The notes under the pieces: generated by a model
The model's input: only the letters and a program-made list of their open reading frames with translations
What the model was told of the DNA's origin: nothing
The model's database searches: none
Position numbers and translations under genes: made by a program
Shown: positions 6,630-11,589 of the stretch, in pieces
Numbering within the stretch: position 1 is the stretch's first letter
How the letters are laid out: each line of letters starts with the position of its first letter
From: Thermotogae bacterium
GTDB taxonomy: Bacteria > Thermotogota > Thermotogae > B3-G13
Assembly: GCA_015486095.1 (NCBI GenBank)
Contig: WFSK01000010.1
Coordinates: 1-11,589, forward strand
Length of the DNA stretch: 11,589 bases
Reading direction: 5' to 3'

Positions 6630-7519
6630 AATTCCACTTCCTTATATATAGACTTTATGTAGAAATAAGCCATCAAGAACATGAAGATCGCGATCATATA
6701 AGCCAATGCAGAGCCTAAGCCGAATTGTCCTCTTTCAAATGCCAGTTCATAATCGTACATCATCAGAGTTTTAGTGGCGGGATCGAGCCCTGTCAAAGTA
6801 TATATCTCATCAAAGACCGTGAATGAGTAGATCATTATAACGATCAAGGCTATGGCTAGCATAGGTCGGATAAGAGGCAATGTAATGTACCAGAAGCGTG
6901 TTCGAGCGTTTGCTCCATCTACCTTTGCTGAGTCATAAACTTCTTCAGGGATCGATTGAAGTGCTCCTAAGAGCAAGATAGTTACGAATGGGGTAAAACG
7001 CCAGACGAAGGTTAATATCGCCCAGTTTAAGGCTGCAAGAGGATGCATTAACCAGGGATGATAGGTAGAAATAAAACCTAATTGGTAAAGAAGCCCATTC
7101 AGGAAACCGTAATCGCCATTCAACAACCACTTCCACATGAAGCCATTAACCACAGGAGGTATAGCCCAGGGCAGTATAACCAGGGTTCTTATAACAGAAC
7201 GCCCTTTAAATCTTTCATTGAGTAGCAAGGCAAAACCCATAGCGATACTCAATATCAAACCAACGGCTATTATTACGAAATAGGCTGACCTTTCAAATGC
7301 TGACAGGAATGCAGGTTCGCTGAGGATCCTGAAATAATTGTGTAAGCCAACGAAGTGAGTTTTCCAAGGGAGTCTGGTATTATAATACATCAAGCTAAAA
7401 CGAAAAGATTGTATAACTGGTAAGTAGGCCATAAAGAAGATCAAAACAGTAACTGGCACCAGAATCAGATATGCCAGCCCTTTTTCGCTGTTAATGATCT
7501 TTTCGAGCTTGTTCCTCAT
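6626..7519 (-). CDS. Sugar ABC transporter permease, MalF/UgpA-like (297 aa)
   Basis: The partner inner-membrane permease of the CUT1 importer. Hydrophobic segments are visible at about 15-36, 78-101, 109-126, 163-186, 218-237 and 270-289. The EAA loop EEVYDSAKVDGANARTRFW (192-210), followed by YITLPL, is the ATPase contact. The ATG at 7517-7519 is preferred over an in-frame GTG at 7523-7525. AAAGGA (plus 7527-7532) is 7 nt from the ATG but only 1 nt from the GTG; the GTG start would add two residues. It follows the binding-protein gene across an 87-nt gap that holds a terminator-like hairpin, and overlaps the next permease. Confidence 0.92.
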   Translation of the reverse strand: MRNKLEKIINSEKGLAYLILVPVTVLIFFMAYLPVIQSFRFSLMYYNTRLPWKTHFVGLHNYFRILSEPAFLSAFERSAYFVIIAVGLILSIAMGFALLLNERFKGRSVIRTLVILPWAIPPVVNGFMWKWLLNGDYGFLNGLLYQLGFISTYHPWLMHPLAALNWAILTFVWRFTPFVTILLLGALQSIPEEVYDSAKVDGANARTRFWYITLPLIRPMLAIALIVIMIYSFTVFDEIYTLTGLDPATKTLMMYDYELAFERGQFGLGSALAYMIAIFMFLMAYFYIKSIYKEVEL

Positions 7520-7550
7520 GTTCACATCCTTTCACAACTTTCGAAATTAG

Positions 7551-7584
7551 AAAAACTCAGAGGACAGCAGAAACGCTGTCCTCT
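7551..7584 (-). terminator. Intrinsic terminator/attenuator hairpin between binding-protein and permease genes
   Basis: On the minus strand a perfect 10-bp inverted repeat, AGAGGACAGC and GCTGTCCTCT (plus 7575-7584 and 7559-7568), encloses a 6-nt loop. It is followed after GAG by a run of five T (plus 7551-7555). This is the shape of a Rho-independent terminator, although the T-run is short and offset by 3 nt. It lies just after the stop of the solute-binding protein and before its permeases. Partial termination or 3'-end protection here would give more binding-protein mRNA than permease mRNA, a common arrangement in ABC operons. Whether it ends transcription fully is not known. Confidence 0.75.
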
Positions 7585-7606
7585 TTGATATACGGCTACT
7601 CATCAA

Positions 7607-8863
7607 CTACTCGTATTCTTTTTTCAGATCATATACGAAGTCAGCCAGATGTTTTACCGCCTCTTCCGGTGATATTTCACCCCTTGCCATCTTCTTTATC
7701 GTGTTGTTCGTCTCATTCTCGAACTCAGTATACCAAGGTGCCTGATAGGGTATAGAACGAACGAACTTTGCCTGCTCAGCCATCACATCGTAACCTTCTA
7801 TCTTTCCTTCCTTTCCTAACTCTGCAAATACCTTTTTATTCGCTGGATACATTCCATAGGCGTCGTAAAGATATCTTTGAACCTTTTCTCCTGTAAACCA
7901 TACGATGAAGTTATAAGCCTCTGCCTTTTTGCGTGAAAATCTTGATATGCTCAACGCGGCAGGTAAGCCCCAGGTAAAATGTGCATCTGGGAGTAACATA
8001 TATTTGGCGTAGGGAGCAACTTTTGATTTTTTAGGGTTATTAGATATCGCTAAAGAACCTTGCCATGCCTGATGGAAAACTGCCTTACCAGCCCAAAAGG
8101 CAGGATGAGGATTAACGTTCGTTATTCGTTCCGGCGAAATGAGCCCTTCTTTAAAGAAATCGCGAAGTAATCTCATCGCTCTGAGACCCCCTGAATCAGG
8201 CTTATCAAATGTTGGATTGAGATTTTCATCGAATAACGGGTCTCCCATAGAAAGAGCGATTAAATACCAACTCCATGCCCTGGCGCCAAAGGTGATAGGA
8301 TATTTCTTTATTCCTCTTTCTTTTATTTCTCGGCACAACTGATGAAATTCTTTCCAGGTCTTGGGGACGGGGGCTCCCATCTTTTTGAGTACAGAAGAAT
8401 CGTAATCTATCATTACCATCTGTTGATAGATAGGTATCCCATATAAATTGCCGTTAATAGTGAACTGTTTTACACCTGCCAATCCTTTGAGTAAATCCGG
8501 AGAGGCGATCTCGTTGAGTTTCGCAATACTTCCTCCAGAGGCGAAAACTCCCAAATTCGTTATCCCTGTGAATATTACATCGGCAGCACTAATACCTCCT
8601 GCGGTAGCAGTCATTACTTTATCTCTTAAGGCCTTATCACTTCCTATGGTAGTTACCTCAACCTCGATACCTGTTTGTGCTTCAAATTCTTTGAGCAAGC
8701 CTTTAGATGGCACTCCCCAAGGAGGAGCCATATAGATCAATCTTTCTTTGGCCATTACAGAAGTCACAAACGACGAGCATACAACTACAGCAATTATGAG
8801 CAGCAGGCTCAACCTGAGTCCTAATCCAAACTTTTTCTTTCTCAACACACTCTTTTTGTCCAT
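7607..8863 (-). CDS. Extracellular solute-binding protein, family 1 (418 aa)
   Basis: The secreted binding component of a CUT1 sugar importer. The N-terminus has a Lys/Arg-rich region (1-17), a hydrophobic core (about 18-36) and a likely signal peptidase I site after SVMA (cleavage near A38/K39). The cysteine at 29 lies in VVVCSS, which lacks the small residue needed at -1 of a lipobox, so it is probably not a lipoprotein. The mature protein has the family-1 layout: a first lobe with FEAQTGIEVEV (49-59), GIPIYQQMVMIDYDSSVLKK around the first hinge, and TWKEFHQLCREI. Length is typical. ATG start with AAGGAGG 10 nt upstream. The two downstream permeases are its partners. The ligand cannot be read from sequence; muropeptides or amino-sugar oligosaccharides are inferred from NamZ, NagZ and AnmK around it. 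Confidence 0.93.
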   Translation of the reverse strand: MDKKSVLRKKKFGLGLRLSLLLIIAVVVCSSFVTSVMAKERLIYMAPPWGVPSKGLLKEFEAQTGIEVEVTTIGSDKALRDKVMTATAGGISAADVIFTGITNLGVFASGGSIAKLNEIASPDLLKGLAGVKQFTINGNLYGIPIYQQMVMIDYDSSVLKKMGAPVPKTWKEFHQLCREIKERGIKKYPITFGARAWSWYLIALSMGDPLFDENLNPTFDKPDSGGLRAMRLLRDFFKEGLISPERITNVNPHPAFWAGKAVFHQAWQGSLAISNNPKKSKVAPYAKYMLLPDAHFTWGLPAALSISRFSRKKAEAYNFIVWFTGEKVQRYLYDAYGMYPANKKVFAELGKEGKIEGYDVMAEQAKFVRSIPYQAPWYTEFENETNNTIKKMARGEISPEEAVKHLADFVYDLKKEYE

Positions 8864-8909
8864 AGACGTTTTCCCTCCTTCAAGATTCAGATGATCACTT
8901 AAGATTCGA

Positions 8910-8943
8910 ACAAAATTTACTCTTTCAAGTTAACAAATTTTGT
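8910..8943. promoter_or_regulatory. 9-bp inverted repeat upstream of the binding-protein gene
   Basis: ACAAAATTT (8910-8918) and AAATTTTGT (8935-8943) are exact reverse complements separated by 16 nt. They lie in the 125-nt gap between namZ and the solute-binding-protein gene, the largest gap inside the cluster. The spacing and symmetry fit a dimeric operator or an mRNA hairpin. No T-run follows on the minus strand, so it is not an intrinsic terminator. A minus-strand TTGAAA lies between the arms, but no good -10 box follows it at normal spacing. A nearby direct repeat AAGATTC (8882-8888 and 8901-8907) is also present. Function is inferred only. Confidence 0.4.
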
Positions 8944-8988
8944 AAAACCCGTTGCTAACCCAATCGATATGAAAACAAACACCCCCTT

Positions 8989-10152
8989 TCAGTACAGATA
9001 GAATTCTTTCACACTTGCTTCAAACTCTCTTGTTTCTTCTTCCCACATCTCAGAAATTTCATCCCCACCTTTCCCCTCTTCGATCGCCAGCCTGTATTTA
9101 TCACTACCCATCAACAGATCGAAATGATAACGACCATTTGCACGATGGGATGAGGTATCCCACTCGAATTCTTCAGGATAAAGCCTCTTAATCGTTGAAA
9201 TAAGATCGAGTGCCAGCTCGATAGGTTTTGCGGTCTCTCTGTTCTCAACGAAGAACTCCAGACCTTTACATAATTCGTTCGCATATTTCGATGTTAATGG
9301 GATAAAAGACCTCTCTCTGAACCCGATACCAGGATGTGGGATTCTTTGCATCCCGTTGAAAAGCAGATGTGAATCGATCCATGGTGCACCTACATACTTG
9401 AAAGGATGAACTGTGCCTCTTCCTTCCGATATGTTTGTACCTTCGATGAGACAGAGCCCTACATAAAGAAAAGTGTGTTCGAGGGAGGGTAAATTCGGTG
9501 AGGGTGTATTCCAAAGTAAACCTGTATCATCGTAATACATCCAACGTTTCCACCCGTCCATTTTTACAACTTCAAGATCTACATTCATGTTGAACCGATC
9601 GTTGAAATACTGTGCCAATTCTCCCACGGTCAAACCGTATCTCAGAGCAAGCCCGTAGCCTCCAACGAAAGATTCAAATCTTCTTTCGATAACAGGACCT
9701 TCTACCTTTCCAGAGATGGGATTCGGTCTATCCAATACGATCACCTTTATCCCCCTCTTTCCGCATTCTTCCATCATGTATGCGAGAGAATATATATACG
9801 TGTAGAATCTTAACCCCACATCTTGAATGTCATAGATAACGATATCTATTCCATCCAACATTTCAGGTGTTGGCTTTATCGTGGCACCGAATAGCGAAAA
9901 TATCGGTATCCCATATCTTTGTTCTATTCCATTTGAAACAGATATACCATCCTTCTCAGCGCCCCAGAAACCATGTTCGGGACCAAAGAGTTTAACCACC
10001 CGAATACCCCTTTCCATCAGGAGATCCAAATTCGACTTAAGTTCCTCATTTACACCAGAAGAGTTTGTCAGAAGTGCGATTCGCATCCCATCCAACCAAC
10101 CTGTATCTTCGAGAAGCTTATCTATTCCAAGTTTGATCTTCGGCTTACTCAT
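8989..10152 (-). CDS. namZ: Exo-beta-N-acetylmuramidase NamZ (DUF1343, GH171; 387 aa)
   Basis: NamZ cleaves terminal MurNAc from the non-reducing end of peptidoglycan-derived chains. Family motifs are all visible: LLTNSSGV (27-34), LFGPEHGFWG (55-64, with E59 the probable catalytic glutamate by comparison with the Bacillus enzyme), YDIQDVGLRFYTY (107-119), DRPNPISG (141-148), GLTVGELA (173-180), TPSPNLPS (216-223) and EGTNISEGRGT (237-247). The reading frame is open 48 codons further upstream, but that part runs into the preceding permease gene. ATG at 10150-10152 is chosen because it starts where the family domain starts and has GGAGG 9 nt upstream. With this start there is no signal peptide, so the enzyme looks cytoplasmic, whereas B. 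subtilis NamZ is secreted. It lies between two ABC permease pairs, 32 nt after one of them. Confidence 0.93.
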   Translation of the reverse strand: MSKPKIKLGIDKLLEDTGWLDGMRIALLTNSSGVNEELKSNLDLLMERGIRVVKLFGPEHGFWGAEKDGISVSNGIEQRYGIPIFSLFGATIKPTPEMLDGIDIVIYDIQDVGLRFYTYIYSLAYMMEECGKRGIKVIVLDRPNPISGKVEGPVIERRFESFVGGYGLALRYGLTVGELAQYFNDRFNMNVDLEVVKMDGWKRWMYYDDTGLLWNTPSPNLPSLEHTFLYVGLCLIEGTNISEGRGTVHPFKYVGAPWIDSHLLFNGMQRIPHPGIGFRERSFIPLTSKYANELCKGLEFFVENRETAKPIELALDLISTIKRLYPEEFEWDTSSHRANGRYHFDLLMGSDKYRLAIEEGKGGDEISEMWEEETREFEASVKEFYLY

Positions 10153-10184
10153 CCTTCTCTCCCTCCAATTAAAGACGCCGAAAC

Positions 10185-11012
10185 TTATTTTATAGCTCCT
10201 TTGGTCATACCGCTTATAAACTGTTTCGAAAAGATCAAGAAAAGTATTAGTATAGGAATGATGGCAAGGGTTAATGACGCAAACAACAAATTCCAAGTAT
10301 TCGAATACTCACCAAAAAATATTGATACAGCAAGTGTTATAGTTGCCTTAGAGCGGGTATTTATAAATATGAGTGGGAAAAAGAAATCATTCCAGACACC
10401 TACAAACCTCACAATTGCAACGATAGCGAGGGCTGGTCTGATAAGGGGGAGAACTATTCTCCAAAATATCATCCAGGCACTCGCGCCATCTATCCGTGCT
10501 GCTTCTTCGATTTCCAAAGGAACTCCATCGATGAAGTTCTTCAAGAGAAATACAGAAAATGGTATACCAACTGAAATGTAGATTATGATAAGACCGAGTC
10601 TCGTATCTATCAAACCCAAGCTTTTCATCATCAAAAAGACCGGTATTATGGCAAGTCTCGCTGGAAATGCCAGACCCAACATGGAATACATATACAATTG
10701 TCTTCTGAACGGAAATCTATATCTCGATATTGCGTATGCAAATAGTGATGAGATAAATGTTGTTCCGATCACCGAAGTGAAAGCTATCAACGCACTGTTA
10801 AGATAAGCATTTCCCATATTGGCTTGATGCCATGCATCTATGAAATTTCTAAAACTGGGATGTGAAGGTAAAGAAAAGGGTAGTAGGAATATCTCACGCA
10901 TCGATTTGAACGAATTCATGATCGTCATGAAAAATGGAATGAGGATGATCGAAGAATAAATAACCAGCAAGATATATACGATTATCTTCTCACGTTTGCA
11001 TAGCTTCAGCAT
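10185..11012 (-). CDS. Sugar ABC transporter permease, MalG-like (275 aa)
   Basis: A second CUT1 inner-membrane permease of the MalG side. It has hydrophobic segments at about 10-31, 75-96, 107-129, 138-158, 194-215 and 245-263. The EAA loop EIEEAARIDGASAWMIFWR is at 167-185, and the C-terminus GMTKGAIK is family-typical. The frame is open upstream to 11087, but the ATG at 11010-11012 is preferred. It lies one base after the TGA of the upstream permease, AAGGAG is 10 nt upstream, and it removes an unlikely hydrophilic N-terminal extension. It pairs with the truncated permease at the right edge and forms a transporter distinct from the one at 5769-8863. namZ follows 32 nt downstream. Substrate unknown; amino-sugar saccharides by context. 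Confidence 0.91.
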   Translation of the reverse strand: MLKLCKREKIIVYILLVIYSSIILIPFFMTIMNSFKSMREIFLLPFSLPSHPSFRNFIDAWHQANMGNAYLNSALIAFTSVIGTTFISSLFAYAISRYRFPFRRQLYMYSMLGLAFPARLAIIPVFLMMKSLGLIDTRLGLIIIYISVGIPFSVFLLKNFIDGVPLEIEEAARIDGASAWMIFWRIVLPLIRPALAIVAIVRFVGVWNDFFFPLIFINTRSKATITLAVSIFFGEYSNTWNLLFASLTLAIIPILILFLIFSKQFISGMTKGAIK

Positions 11013-11013
11013 C

Positions 11014-11589
11014 TCATTGGGTCTCCTTTCCCTGTCTTCTTTCGGCGATATAAACGTAGAAGATGGATGCAGGCATAACGAGAACAAATATAAAAACAGT
11101 GATAGCTGCTCCTAAACCCATATCTACTACACCACTTCCCAAACCACCGAAAGCCGTTCTGTAGAAAAGAGTCCCAAGGACATCTGTTGCCCTGTATGGC
11201 CCAGCTTGTGCTCCCTCAAGTGCATATATTATATCGAAAATGTTGAAACTCCATATGAAAAGGAGTATTGCAAGTGTCCTAAAGGTTCCAAATGCAAGGG
11301 GAAATATTATTTTCCACGTAATCTTCCAATTCGATGCTCCATCTATATAAGCAGCCTCTACAAGATCTGGGGAAATATCGAGTATCGCAGCCAAAATGAC
11401 GAGGACGTAGAATCCTAAGTTTCTCCATACGTTCACGAGTATGATGGTCGGCAATGCAAACCTAGGATCTCCAAGCCAAGGCCTCGCAAATCTTCCCAAA
11501 CCGATGGTTTTCAAAATCTGGTTTACAAGGCCTGCTTGTGGATTTAAAAATAGACCCCACATGAATCCAACCAAGACTATAGGGACCAC
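11014..11589 (-). CDS. Sugar ABC transporter permease, MalF-like, N-terminus outside the window (191 aa visible)
   Basis: The C-terminal two thirds of a CUT1 permease; the 5' end is cut by the window edge, so no start can be given. Visible are several membrane segments (about 1-13, 46-70, 96-116 and 155-180) and the EAA loop DLVEAAYIDGASNWKITWK (74-92) followed by IIFPLA. It ends ERRQGKETQ and stops one base before the next permease's ATG, whose AAGGAG site lies within its last codons. It is the partner of the permease at 10185-11012. The matching binding protein would be expected further upstream, outside the window. Confidence 0.9.
   Translation of the reverse strand: MVPIVLVGFMWGLFLNPQAGLVNQILKTIGLGRFARPWLGDPRFALPTIILVNVWRNLGFYVLVILAAILDISPDLVEAAYIDGASNWKITWKIIFPLAFGTFRTLAILLFIWSFNIFDIIYALEGAQAGPYRATDVLGTLFYRTAFGGLGSGVVDMGLGAAITVFIFVLVMPASIFYVYIAERRQGKETQ

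Noticed and set aside
7523..7525. GTG start for the MalF-like permease
   Set aside because: It is only 1 nt from the AAAGGA site, while the ATG two codons later is at the proper 7-nt distance.
8775..8783. Cysteine 29 of the binding protein as a lipoprotein anchor
   Set aside because: The preceding residues are V-V-V with no Gly, Ala or Ser at -1, so a lipobox is unlikely.
10153..10296. 48-codon upstream extension of the namZ reading frame
   Set aside because: It overlaps the end of the permease gene by more than 100 nt, shows no family similarity, and a good ribosome site precedes the internal ATG at 10152.
9973..10581. 202-codon plus-strand open frame
   Set aside because: It lies antisense across namZ and a permease gene, both of which are well supported.
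11013..11087. 25-codon upstream extension of the permease at 10185-11012
   Set aside because: It overlaps the previous permease gene, and the ATG at 11012 has a fitting AAGGAG site and a normal N-terminus.
1..11589. CRISPR arrays, tRNA or rRNA genes, insertion sequences, riboswitches
   Set aside because: No regularly spaced repeats, transposase genes, terminal inverted repeats or recognisable structured RNA genes were seen by eye; gaps between genes are mostly too short to hold them.

Overview
The window is one long minus-strand gene cluster from a moderately AT-rich bacterium. It looks like an operon for taking up peptidoglycan fragments (muropeptides) and breaking them down. The genes run from the right edge to the left with very small gaps or overlaps. 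In transcription order they are: a sugar ABC permease cut by the window edge, a second permease, NamZ (exo-N-acetylmuramidase, DUF1343/GH171), a solute-binding protein, two more ABC permeases, NagZ (GH3 beta-N-acetylglucosaminidase), a BadF/BadG-type amino-sugar kinase, a beta-lactamase-fold serine hydrolase (candidate amidase), AnmK (anhydro-N-acetylmuramic acid kinase), and a GntR/HutC-type repressor as the last gene.

The genes fit one pathway. The binding protein and permeases would import amino-sugar oligosaccharides or muropeptides. NamZ would remove terminal MurNAc and NagZ terminal GlcNAc. The serine hydrolase would strip peptide from MurNAc, by analogy with the namZ-nagZ-amiE neighbourhood of Bacillus subtilis. 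AnmK and the BadF-type kinase would phosphorylate anhydroMurNAc and GlcNAc/MurNAc, and the GntR protein would sense a phosphosugar product. None of the enzymes shows a signal peptide; only the binding protein does. This suggests import first and digestion in the cytoplasm, unlike the secreted Bacillus enzymes. Not found in the window: a MurNAc-6-phosphate etherase (murQ), nagA/nagB, an ABC ATPase, and a binding protein for the first permease pair.

Regulatory layout: an intrinsic-terminator-like hairpin lies between the binding-protein gene and its permeases. A 9-bp inverted repeat lies in the 125-nt gap upstream of the binding-protein gene. A perfect TTGACA-N17-TATAAT promoter at the far left reads out of the window on the minus strand, towards a gene that is not visible. 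The left 272 bases hold no convincing gene. No tRNA, rRNA, CRISPR or mobile element was seen.

Organism: the binding protein has a type I signal peptide and no lipobox, and AnmK acts on a lytic-transglycosylase product. Both suggest a bacterium with an outer envelope, for example Thermotogota or another anaerobic diderm lineage. This is a weak inference, and the taxon cannot be fixed from the sequence alone.
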